A model generated the notes under the pieces. The model was given only the letters and a program-made list of their open reading frames with translations, was not told where the DNA came from and ran no database searches. The position numbers and the translations under genes are program-made. A stretch of 64,000 nucleotides of DNA from assembly GCA_033297205.1 (NCBI GenBank), contig MU859067.1, positions 248,001-312,000 on the forward strand, written 5' to 3'. How positions within the stretch are numbered: position 1 is the stretch's first letter; each line of letters starts with the position of its first letter. Of the stretch, positions 23,247 to 33,779 are shown piece by piece. Origin of the DNA: Pseudoneurospora amorphoporcata. Taxonomy: Eukaryota; Ascomycota; Sordariomycetes; Sordariales; Sordariaceae.

Positions 23247-24237
23247 TTACTTCTCATCCCTCATCGTCGACCTCGAGATATCTTCCCACTCCCCATTCAA
23301 CCGCAACGTATCTTCGCACTTCTTCCTAATAACTTCCAGAGTATCTGCCCCCAGCGCCAATCTAACAGGAACCTCTCTATCCTTGGCCACACCACTCTTG
23401 GTCAACACATCCACGAGGACCTTAGCAGACTTATCAACATCTCCGGGCTGTTTCCCGTTATATGTTTCCAGAGCATCATGCACCGCCGCCACGGCAGTAC
23501 CTTGATATGCCGCAACCTTCCTTTCGGTCACGACTCGTGTGGTCTCCTCCTCCTCCATTCCCGCCGCCGCGCGCCAGGAACCCCGTCTGAGTGTATCCAG
23601 GCTCGACAACGCACACGTCTATTCCGAAGGGCTTCAATTCCTCCGCTAGACCCTCTGTTAAGCCACTCACGGCGAATTTGGTGCTGCAATCCGTTCAAGC
23701 CAGGTTGTTAGACTCGGTCAAATATCAAAAAAAATGACAAGAGGGAAGAACTATCAACTTACAATGCGCAACCCCAGCCCCGGAACTCCAACTCCCCAAA
23801 CTCCCAAAGTTGGCCAGCGCCACTTGCTGTCCCGGGACCGCCGCCGCAGCTCTAAGATACTTCACAACAGCCCTCGCAACATTAAACGTCCCAAGGACAT
23901 TCGTGTTATAATGATCAAAGACTTCCTTGCTACTGGCCTCCTCTACCCCTCCCTCCAAAATGTATCCAGCGCAATTCACCACGTGCGTGATTCTTCCGTA
24001 CAGGGCATTCGCCTCGGCCATTTTTTGGTTTAGTGTGTCGTCGGTGCTGGTGACGTCGAGGTCCATGACTGCCGCACCGGCGGCTTGGAGCTCAGAGAGG
24101 CGGGAGGAGTTTCGGGCTGTGGCGATTACGGCGTGCCCCCGGCTGAGGGATTCGAAGGCGATGGAGCGGCCGAAGCCGGAGGTGCAGCCGGTTATGATGA
24201 AGACTGGTGTTGAGGGTGGTGGGGTTTGGATGGACAT
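23247..24237 (-). pseudogene. Short-chain dehydrogenase/reductase with two apparent lesions
   Basis: Exon 1 (24237-23763) encodes a Rossmann fold with ITGCTSGFGRS, a V-V-N-C-A-G cofactor loop and FGSLGSWSSG before the active site. A GTAAGT donor lies at 23762. Joining to position 23690 would restore an H-YCSTK-FAVSGL active site, with the Tyr codon split by the intron, but the two bases before 23690 on the minus strand are GG, not AG. The only AG nearby (23683-23682) shifts the frame to an early stop. Downstream, the frame reads EPGYTQTGFLAR and then must move by one base, somewhere in 23536-23580, to continue as EETTRVVTERKVAAYQGT to a normal SDR C terminus stopping at 23247. Either the gene is decaying or the assembly has errors. 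Substrate is unknown. Confidence 0.75.
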
Positions 24238-25045
24238 TTTGTTTGATGTTTGTGTATGTTGTGGCTGGATAGCAAATAGCTGTTATGTTTTTGAGTGTTG
24301 CTGGAAATGTACCATGTGACTTACAAGTTACTCGATTGTACACTCTCCCTTTCATCTTGAGGTTGACGTGAGGAGACAAGAGTTTTTATACATCTCCATC
24401 CAACACATCATTTTCCCTGCCCAAGTTCTCCATCTCCAACACCAGACGGACAGAGTCACGGAATTAACCCATGAGCTAAACGCCGCCAGAGACACAACGC
24501 AAGGCCGAGCAAGCCAACGGAGTTAGGCTCTACCATCCAGTTCGTATGCCATTGGGGATGGATTCACAACAAAGCAGCATGTCTCTCGAGAACGCCGTAG
24601 TCATTAACCATCGGAGTAGAAGAGAGGATGAGACAATGCCCTTAATGTCGTGTAAAGTGCTAACGCCGATCCAGTCAGTCATGAAGAACAAACGCTGCTG
24701 ATTGGTCGGTAGCTTGGCTTAACGCGGATAAGTCTTTCGGACATGGACTTAAAGACCAGTTCTTCATAGCCGATTCCTCTCTGTCGAGGGGAAACACCCC
24801 ATTGAACCGTTACTTTAGTAATCGATCAAACACGGTCAAGGGAATAACACATGTATCAAAAAAAGGAATGAACTTATTAGATAGAGAGGTAGGTAGCCCC
24901 CGTAAAAACGAACCGTTCGTGTCCCACCACCACCAACCCTGACAAGCATCGCCACTAACCCTGACATCCAGCTTCTAACCATCCCCTACCCTGCAAAAAG
25001 GTCAAAACCCACAACCATCAAGTAACATCCAAAAATAAAAGATAT
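24238..25045. other. 0.8 kb intergenic region
   Basis: No gene seen. It separates the dehydrogenase promoter from the 3' side of the tRNA-Phe gene. A short run of Ts on the minus strand just past the tRNA (about 25030-25042) is the likely RNA polymerase III terminator. Confidence 0.5.
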
Positions 25046-25134
25046 TGCGGTTTGTGTGGATCGAACACACGACCTTCAGATTTATGAGTGAAGTGGACTT
25101 CAGTCTGACGCTCTCCCAACTGAGCTAAACCCGC
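25046..25134 (-). tRNA. tRNA-Phe(GAA) with a 16-nt intron
   Basis: Read on the minus strand, the cloverleaf is GCGGGTT acceptor, GCTC/GAGC D stem, TCAGA/TCTGA anticodon stem, GAA anticodon, GTGTG-TTCGATC-CACAC T arm and discriminator A. A 16-nt insert starting TCCACTTC sits one base after the anticodon, the canonical tRNA-intron site. The mature length is 73 bases. The acceptor stem has a G5:A68 mismatch. T-rich sequence follows the gene, as expected for polymerase III. Confidence 0.96.
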
Positions 25135-25593
25135 TATTGATATTAATTTCATGCAAATGGTTATCTTAAGATGACGGGACTCAAGTCGAAAAAGATAGTG
25201 TTATTATACTGTTATCAAACCTTCAGGAGCCCTACATGGATAAGTGCTGTAGATGCATACGGGTCTCATGATGCTCTACATTCAATATTTTGAACTGACC
25301 CAATATTTATTCTTCGGGAAACGGGCCTAAGAAATTCGTTGATTGGACGGTACCTAGCTATGGAACTAGGTATAGGACTGTTAAACGAGAATGACAGCTA
25401 TCTAACCGTCTATCTACCTGCTGTATGCCAACAACCCTCCGTACTGAACTGATGATTATTTATGATTGTGCTGCTCATGGCTAGTCATTAAAACCTGGGA
25501 AAATAATGCGTGGCCGCCTGATACAAGTGAAACGAATAAACATGGCATCGAAGCTCAAAAGAGAAACGCGCGAATACAGCGCCTTTCTAAATA
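25135..25593. other. Short intergenic region
   Basis: 459 bases between tRNA-Phe and the 3' end of the ABC transporter gene. I see nothing gene-like. Confidence 0.5.
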
Positions 25594-28500
25594 TCAGACG
25601 CTTGGAGAGACACTTGATACCTGTGGTTCGCTCTTTGATTGAATCCTGCGAGAAAAAACAGGGCGCTTTAGTCCCCTATAACTAGGAGTAGCTCCCCCGG
25701 ATGGCCCAGTCTGTGAGCTAGTTTCCTCTTCGCTTATCGCTGCCGTAGACTTTGGATATTCTTCAGTGCTGCACCCGGCCTTTGCGGGAGGCTGCACAGT
25801 CTGGAATAACTGATACGGCGCTGGGACCATCATGATCGGGGAAGGGAATTGTTGCACCAGTTGGGCCGGAGCGATCCTAGCAGGACTAGACGGCAACATG
25901 TTCTCGAGGTAGTTTCCGCTGTCGCATTTCAGTCTCATCGGACTCATAGTGACCTGCGGCGACGACGCAGCGACCGATCGAGGTGTGAAAGTCGGGGCAG
26001 CAGGGTTCAACTTCAAATGCTACATCGAAATATGGTTAGAGACAGCCAAGGGTGTATCATGCTTAATATAAGAATAATACATAATTGGTTGTTCTATACC
26101 TCTTTCTGATGGTCTGGAGTGTCCTTTGCCTCGGTTGCCGGAGGATCCTGCTGGTTAGCAGGTCTAACCTTCAGCGCCGTAGAGCTTTTGACTTTCGCCA
26201 GTTCTGACTTGGTTTTGTCAGGGGTTAAATCATTGACGATGCCTGATGTCTTCTTTACCGATGCCGGCTTGGTCTCTGTAGCGTCCTTCGCTTTCGGTTT
26301 GATGAAGATCTGCTTAGACCAAAGCTCCGCGTACTTCCCATTTGCTTGGATCAGGTCTTCATGGCTTCCCTCCTCCACGATCTCTCCGCCGGTAACAACC
26401 ATAATCTTGTCGGCGTTCATAATGGTGGATAGTCGATGCCTAAGTCTCTGTTAATGTGGCAAACAACGGTTGATGATTATCTCAAACGTACGCAACAATG
26501 AACGTCGTGCGTCCTTTGCACAGTTTACCAAGTGCCTCCTGAATCTTTTTCTCTGTCTCGGTATCGACTGCAGACGTAGCTTCATCAAGCAATACAATGG
26601 CAGGTCTTTTCAGGATGGCGCGCGCGATTGCCACCCGTTGTAGCTCGCCGCCGGAGAGCTTGACGCCACGTTCACCGACACGGGTCTGGTAGCCTTCGAT
26701 ACTATTAGCTTTCACACTCAATATCAAAGACCAGATCATCCACTCACCGTCTGTAAAGGTCAAGATTTGCTCGTGGATGCTGGCTGCCTTGCAAGCTTCG
26801 TGAACCTCTTCATCCGTGGCTGTAAGTTTTGCGTAGCGAACATTGTTCATGATTGTGTCATCAAAGAGAATAGGGCTCTGCGGTACGACGCCGATTTGGG
26901 CTCGTAGGCTATGCGTTGTATTAGCTCCTCGGCCCGACAGATATTCACTGTTGGTACTTACCTAAACAGATCAACATCCCGAATGTCTTGCCCATCGATC
27001 TTGATTGATCCACCTGTTACATCGTAGAAGCGGTCGAGAAGTTTGAGCATTGTCGATTTGCCCGCTCCTGTAGCCCCAACGAAAGCCACACTTGTTCCAG
27101 GAGCTGCCTGGAAGTTGACATCCTTCAATATCGGCTTTTTCTTGTCGTAGGAAAAGGATACGTTCTCGAATTGAACATGTCCTCCTTGAAAGTCGAGTGG
27201 CGGTGCCCCTTCTTTGCTGAGGACGGTCGGCTTCATTTGCATGATTTCCAGTAAGGACTCAGCGCGAATCAGATCACCCGAAATGCTCTTCCCAAGCGAA
27301 GCAAAGAAGGTGAGCGGGGAAACCAACTGAGACCAGTAAGTCAGCAACATCACAAACTGGCCTGGAGTTGCTTGCCCTTGTGTGATCTGGCTCACAGCAA
27401 GGAAAGCCCCAGCAAGAAGACCGCAAAGCAAAACCATGGACTGGAACGCATAAGCCAGATAGTACCCCAGGAGGACTCTCCGATATTGCTTCACGTTGTT
27501 GTTAACAGCGTTGGAATAGCGGGTTTCCTCATGGCCGATCTGATTGAAAGAGCTGACAGTTGTCCAGCCCTGAATTCCAGCATGACGGACGTAATGCTCC
27601 TCAAAGTAAGCGCTCACTTGGCTCTTTCGAACCTCTTTAAGTCCTGACAGCATGATCGTCGTGATGTAACAGAAGACGGTTGCTGTCGCAATGGTGATGA
27701 AACCTTCGTAGGGGCCGAATGTGACCGAGAGGTAGATAAACGCGACTCCCATGTCAATGAGCATGGGAATGGCTTGAAAGCATATAGACTCAAGCATATT
27801 CGATATGTTGGTGCCCGACATAATTGCCATCTCCACATCTGAACAGCTCTTGGAATCGTGGAAGTCGGAAGATAAGTTGAGGACATGCGAATATGCAGCC
27901 GTGGAGATGCGAGCCGTGGAAAAGCTCTCAACTGGAATCCATAACCACTGGCGCAACAGTGAAATGCCAGCTTCGGAGGCAATGAGCTTGAGGCCTGCAA
28001 AAATGAGAACCTGTGCCCATGGGTCCTTGTGGTTGACTCCCCCAAGACTGTCCATGACAATTCCTATTTGTCGTGGAATTAGGACATGGATGAAGTTCAT
28101 GGCAAGCAAGCAGCAGCCGACGAGAAAAACTCGGAGCTGAAGCCCTCGGTTGCCGACGGGCCAGACATACGGAAAGAATATCTAAACGAATCGTCAGCAT
28201 TACGAACAAGTGGCTTTGAGCAAAATCGATGAAAACGAACCATGAAGCTCTTGGCGTAGGTGAACCAGTTTCCCTTCTCTTTCAAGCGTTTCTCCATCAA
28301 CTCGGCTGCCTGTCGCTGTCGTCGTTCGTAAGGGGACTCAACGCGATCATTCGAAGGGGATGAGCTTTCGTCGCTTGGAGTTGTCGAGGCAGATCCATAG
28401 CCATTAGTAGGGTTCTCGTCGCCCTGATTAGTGGATACATCGGTGGTTGAACTGCTGTTCGATGCCTTCAGTAACCCTTGTCTTTCGGCATCAGTACCCT

Positions 28501-29068
28501 TCTCCCGTCTGAAGCTGCAAGTAGCTTCAATGTGAGCCGCTACTGCTAGGGTAAGAGCAAGGTACCGGGCGGCGATGATGGAGATGCTCAAGATATCGGA
28601 ATAAGTCAGGGTAGATGGTGATCGAGCAAGGAAAGAGAGGGCCGCAATCAGGGGCTCGAAAAGCAATGCTATGACGAACGATCCGATGAAGGGGTACCAC
28701 ACGGGGGCCTTTGAGTGTACGAGTCCAGCGAACTCGACGCCAAACACCAGAATACACGAAAGGAGGCCAATGATAATATCTTGCTCTGCAGCGAGTGTGT
28801 GTTGGACGAAGGATCTGATACCCAAATCAATGAGCTGCACTACATATGTGGGGATGATGAACACGAGCAGCCAGAGAATAAAACGTCGGCGACCGTGATT
28901 TTCTCGTGCTGATTTAGTTTGCAGGGTGCACACAGCCAGCGTTGTCGAAATAATGTAGTAGGCAAAAACAGTCGTAGGATAGCCGTAATGGAGACAGAAC
29001 AAGGCCTGTTTGACCCGACGATCAACGCCGGCATCGTGGGCTATGCTGCCGTCCTCTGGGTCCGGCAT
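25594..29068 (-). CDS. hmt1: Vacuolar half-size ABC transporter, heavy-metal-tolerance (HMT1/ABCB6) type
   Basis: Six exons: 29068-28241, 28181-26962, 26908-26748, 26693-26492, 26439-26100 and 26019-25594, about 1058 residues. The N terminus is an extra hydrophobic TMD0 (LHYGYPTTVF onward), then a Ser-rich linker and the six-helix ABC core with NFIHVLIPRQIG. The nucleotide-binding domain is complete: Walker A GATGAGKST near residue 638, signature LSGGELQRVAIARA, Walker B IVLLDEATSAVD and H-loop AHRLST. TMD0 plus one core plus one NBD is the HMT1/ABCB6 layout; fission-yeast Hmt1 moves phytochelatin or glutathione-metal complexes into the vacuole. The intron before GYQTRVGERG uses a CGAAG acceptor, the only choice that keeps frame. 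The tail beyond residue 917 holds a PAM2-like LNPAAPTFTP. Confidence 0.93.
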
Positions 29069-32000
29069 CGTTTGGACGGACAGATGTGAGTCGGGTGAGA
29101 GGCTCCCGGAGGCAATGCGGCTGGAGAGATGTCGTGGTATTGGTAAATGGTGTGTAATCGACCAAGCAAGGTTGGCTGTATGGGTGGGTAAGCAGAACTG
29201 ATCTGCCGTCCTTCGTTAGCTTTCCCCAAAGAGCAGTTTTTGAAGTTTCGCTGGGAGATGGGAATCTACCTGCTGGCCCAAGTTCGGTTTCGAGATCGCA
29301 AGTATTGAAAGACGGGTAACGAGGCCAGCTAGTTGCGCCCCAAGATTATCGCCGCGGTACCGGACAGCTTCTGGCTAGACGTCCTGGAATCGTGGTAGAC
29401 GAAGACAAAATGGGGGAAGACAATGGAGTCGTGTCTCCAACCAGTTCGACCACGACAACGTTGAACCCACTTAGAAGCAGTGGTACCTTCCTTAATATTG
29501 TATGAATGTGTCGGCTGAAAGCTTCCATTCATCGGTTTGGGGACGCGTCTGAGTTCAGAATGAAGGAGAACTGACGGGAGGCTTATGTCATTTCTTTGTG
29601 AAAGGGCAACTAAAGTTCGGGAAGGTGTGAGACTGCGCGAGGCCGCCGCGAAAAGCCCACGAGGTCAGGCACAGCCAAGTACGTCCAGCCAATAATGGGA
29701 ACAGGTGGTTGAAGAGGGAAGGCACGCTTCTTGATCTTGGTGATCCAGGCTGCAAGGCTGAGTTTGACGAAGGCAAGGGCGACCACAACGGCTGGGCCAC
29801 AGGCACCGGTGATGTAATTCAGGAGCCCTCCGAACGGCTATAATGAATTGGATGGTAAGCAATGCTCCCGTCGCTGCCTTTCCAATCAATGAAACCTGAA
29901 GCGATGAATCCTCCGACTTGAGTGTTCTGGCCGTCGTACTTTCTTTATCGCCTTGATGCGAGTACACTAGGGACACTTCCTGATGAATGGCCCTGGTACA
30001 CAGCCGCTCCCAACTTCAACCAACCGTTGATTCCTCAGTGGAAAGCAAACCGGAGCTAGCCACTTTGTATCCAGGCGTTTGAGAGACTCAAACGAAGGTC
30101 TGTTTGAGAAACTGCTTGTATCCACGCTTTCTTCGCAAACACAGAGCCGGAAGGAGCGCCGGAAGTCCAGCCCTGTATGTGATACAACCCCTTTCGAATT
30201 TTCCAGCTTGACCTAGAGGTAGGGTGATGTTCGTTTCTTTCGATGGTGGCTTCCTTCCCGGGTTTTTTTTTTTTTTTTGTACGTTAAACAACTGCCAATG
30301 TCTCGCAAGGTCGGCCTTTCTGTCTGGTTGCACACTGCTCATGGGATGTTTCGTTGCTGGCTGACGTTGAGTTTTCCCCGGGTTTTCGAGCCTCATCCAA
30401 CCTTCCAGATCTAGACAGAATTTGACCTTTTAGACTTTGCCATATATGCGGGACAGCCCGTTTATGAGTCGGTCTTCCCTGCCGAGACAATAAATAGTGA
30501 GCACAACGTGTTACAGAGCGTGACAGAAATGAAGGCCTCACTATGCTGGTGTGACGCAAGGACGCCTTGTATCGTTCCAATGCCTGCAATGATGTGCCAC
30601 GCCGGATCCTCTATGAGCTTCCCTTGCAGTGCGCAAAATTGAAACTTGAAAATCTGTTTGATGCTGTGTATACTCGAGGCTAGCTTGTCCTTCGGTGTCG
30701 GAAGGTGGTCGAGCCAAAAAGCGTCGGCATAAATGAAGACTGGCTTATTGAGCAAAGAGAGGAAAAAGAGGTGGTGGATGTGTGAAAATATGCATTGCAC
30801 CGGACGGTAGTGGATATTCGTCTGGGCGAAACCAAGACATCAAAAGCTGGGAATGTCGAAATTCTGCCACGTCGCGAATGAGTAGGAGAATATGTCCGGA
30901 GAGTCTTGGGCCAAACTAGCTAGAAAACACTGACTTGAAAGCCATTCATTGCACGTTACACATTTAAGCCAAATGCGGCAGCATCTAACGTCTTGTTCCA
31001 CACCATCTCTCGTGGGTCGGACATGGAGGCATCTGGGAGGGAGCAGCCCGTTGTGTCCCACGCTTCCCGGTTGGCATGCTTCGCGTAAAAGGAAAGAGAC
31101 GGTGTGCAAAGGACCCTAGGCATGCGCAATGGGGGCATTGACGCACTAATTGGCAGAGCCTTCATGGCCTTGTTCTCGAAAGCAGGAGAGCGCCTTATGA
31201 CGGGAGACCATGCTCGATCGACCGGACTGTTGCCATACTATTCTCTTTTTCCTTCTTCCTGACCCCCAGCATGGTTTTTTAGTGGGTGAATGAACGCCTT
31301 TGAGGTATGAGATGCTTGTTGCTCTCGCTAATTGACCCCTGTTATTTCCGCCAAGCATCTAACAGTCTCGGTGAGCAGCAGTTGTCACACTTTTGATCAC
31401 CCAGAGCATTATCTGTGTGCTCGTGTTTGATTCCATGAGACAGGCTCGGGACCATCCGAATCGTACATTCCAATAGGTGTTACTGACCATGTTTGTAAGA
31501 GGCTAAAGTGGTTAACACCTTTGTCAATCTAGACTGAGACTGTCTGACCGGCCACACCCGGAGAAAGGCCTGCACATATAAAACGGGAGGAAAGGCAACG
31601 AGAGCAGTCCTATGGATCTACATTGCTACCTTGCCAGGGAGCCAGCTAGAGTATCAACAGGTATAACGCTCGATGTGACAGTTTGTCGTGCCTCGAAAGC
31701 AACATGACAATGAAGGCATACCTATGTATGGGGGACGTGTACCCTCTTGACCAAGGAGCCTGGAGTTGATGCGATAATGAGTAAGACGGCGAGGATCCTT
31801 TCCGTGTCGCACCCCGTGACGGAAGAATGCCGTTGGTGCGTACAGTAGGGAAGACAGCTACCCATTAAACCCTGCCGAACTGTCGTCCCGAGCAAACTCC
31901 CGCTTCGCCGTCACGCGGTGTTGAGAGAGTTCTTGACCGGCCTGTATATCGAGTCAAAAGAATTGAGTTTGAAGAGGCTATTATGGTCCTTTCAAACACG

Positions 32001-32753
32001 GGAGCGAACCGTTGTCAAGAGTTGAGCAACGCCAACAGCACTGTTAAGATCCGGTTCGAGGAAGTGCCGTCTTCGGCTCCGCATGCTCCACCCCGAAGCC
32101 GGCCTTGGCGTCGGACGGTGGTCCGAATAACCCCGACTCTGCTTCTATCCGGGCCGGTCTTATTCGTACCCGCCATCGTTGACTTGTCTTCCCGGTTTAT
32201 CATCAACGGCTCTGCTTCTTGTAAGGTCGGCAACTGCAGCAGCTTTAGTACAGTCAATGAATCTAGACCACCTGATTATCTTCGCACGACCGCAGGACCG
32301 CTCGAGATCAGCGGTTCGTAATACCCCTTAAATGGAAGTCATGAAAGTGACAAATCGCAAGTGGCGTTACCCTGCCATGCGTGCTCCCAGTCAGGAACGG
32401 CACTCGTGCCAGATGGAAATGGGCATGGGCGTGATGTGTGGTAACACAACGTTCGTAGGAAGGGAGGCGGCGTGCGTGAATGACCGGCAATGCTGGATCC
32501 CTAGTCGCAAGCCCACGGGTCCACGGGTCTCGGTCCCAGAAGAGATCATCATCAAGTATCGCAAGTCCGGATTCTGTGCCTGGCGCGCCTTTCGACCCAG
32601 TACCGTGGCTGCGTGGCATAGGTATGGGGGTCGTGTGGGACAAAAGCAACGCAGACGACCTCAAGATTGTGCGTGTAGACAGTTGATGTTAGATGCCCCA
32701 GCTAGTGTGGATGCCACATAGGTAACAACCATGGCCAATCTTTCAACAACCAT
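29069..32753. other. Gene-poor 3.7 kb region upstream of hmt1
   Basis: Includes the hmt1 promoter. Apart from the coding-like segment at 29610-29976, open frames of about 60-112 codons (30462-30800 minus, 31983-32321 plus) lack codon bias and motifs. A run of T lies at 30261-30277. I found no RNA gene here other than the tRNA at its right edge. Confidence 0.45.
29610..29976 (-). other. Coding-like segment, possible two-exon gene fragment of unknown identity
   Basis: On the minus strand, 29837-29610 is an open frame that starts exactly after a TTATAG acceptor-like site and ends in TAG. It has strong C-ending codon use and a hydrophobic helix (GPAVVVALAFVKLSLAAW) followed by a basic KIKKR stretch and PPVPIIGWTYLAVPDL. 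A GTTTCA donor after CAG at about 29896 would join it in phase to an upstream frame (SHQGDKESTTARTLKSEDSS). I found no start codon for that frame, so an earlier exon would be needed, or this is a relic. I do not recognise the product. Confidence 0.3.
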
Positions 32754-32845
32754 GGGTGCATGGTCTAGTGGTATGATTTCTGTTTTGCATTAAAATTGCT
32801 ATCTTGCTCTACAGACGGTCCCGCGTTCGATCCGCGGTGCATCCA
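32754..32845 (+). tRNA. tRNA-Ala(TGC) with a 20-nt intron
   Basis: Acceptor stem GGGTGCA pairs with TGCATCC and contains the G3:U70 wobble that identifies alanine tRNAs; the discriminator is A. The D region is GTCTAGTGGTATGAT, the anticodon stem TCTGT/ACAGA, the loop reads T-T-TGC-A, and the T arm is CCGCG-TTCGATC-CGCGG. The 20-nt insert (TTAAAATTGC...) lies one base after the anticodon. Runs of T from 32849 onward would terminate polymerase III. The D region resembles yeast tRNA-Pro, but the anticodon and G3:U70 argue for alanine. Confidence 0.9.
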
Positions 32846-33779
32846 ATCTTTTGTAATTTTTTTTCCTTTTCAAAAGATGCTCGTCTTGTTGTGAAGACCA
32901 TCTGACGTCATTGATTTTTTTTTCTCTTTTTTTCTTTCTCGTCTAAGGGTTTACACTCGACTTTTTTTGGTCCTTTTCTTACATCAGCCATAAGCTCAGC
33001 ACTTTTGGGAACAAAAGGCCAAACTACCCGTGCCACGCCCCCACTTTTGCGAGTCTGGCGAGTCCCAAAAAGTGGGGGCGTGGCACGGGTACCTTACTGG
33101 ACTCTACTAAATTTCCGCATGCCATTGGCCAATTCTCAAGACTTTTATGGCAGAAAGATTCTCTGCCGAGTGTTACCAGACGTATATGTATCTACGTTCG
33201 CATGGCACTTTGGCATATAGGCGTTGCATGAAGTATCTGGTAAGTAGTCCATTGGAGGTGACTACTTAGTGGTGACGATGAAGCAGAACGGAGGACGCCC
33301 TCGAGAGGTAGGTAATCCAACCACGAGCATGAGATCGATAGCGGCATCCTATCCAAAGAATCAATGTCATTCTGTACAAAAAGCGGATATCGCTTCGAAA
33401 AAATGCCTATATCTGTTCCGCTTCGCAGCCCATTTATGACTGCCCTCAGTCCCGCTATTATATTGTACAGTGTGACCTTTTTATCATCGCACCAATCTGT
33501 GGACCATATGCCCTTATTCAGAGTGGTGTGTTTATGCTGGAAATGCTCAAGGCGCCCGCTCCGTAGCCTGCCTCTCTATACATGTGCGACGTAGATCCCT
33601 AAACTCCCTATGGCCCCCAAGCGACCAGATCCCAGTTTTGGTATGATACATGTATTTTTGGTTTGCCGCAATCGATGGTAGTGTAGTGAACATGAACAGG
33701 CGCTCGACGCCGAGGTGGTAATGTGGCAAAAGCGCGCTCCTTCACCTACAAAAGGCACGCTCGTTGAAATAACGCAGGC
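32846..33779. other. 0.9 kb region with an inverted repeat, 3' flank of tim44
   Basis: T-rich sequence follows the tRNA, then the 23-bp inverted repeat at 33026-33090. The remainder up to the tim44 stop at 33780 is probably its 3' untranslated and flanking DNA. No gene seen. Confidence 0.5.
33026..33090. repeat. Perfect 23-bp inverted repeat with a 19-nt spacer
   Basis: Left arm 33026-33048 (begins ACCCGTGCCACGCCCCCAC) is the exact reverse complement of right arm 33068-33090. The arms are GC-rich in the middle and end in four A/T pairs facing the loop. Either strand could fold into a stable hairpin. The core CCACGCCCCCACTT also occurs at 62496-62509. It could be a regulatory palindrome, a terminator-like hairpin or the scar of a mobile element; no target-site duplication is obvious. 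Confidence 0.9.

Noticed and set aside
30462..30800. A 112-codon minus-strand open frame upstream of hmt1
   Set aside because: No codon bias or motif. It begins in T-rich DNA and no exon joins extend it.
31983..32321. A 112-codon plus-strand open frame near tRNA-Ala
   Set aside because: The composition does not look coding and there is no supporting signal on either side.
32754..32845. tRNA-Pro reading of the tRNA at 32754
   Set aside because: The D region resembles yeast tRNA-Pro, but no NGG anticodon fits the loop and the G3:U70 pair with TGC anticodon supports alanine.
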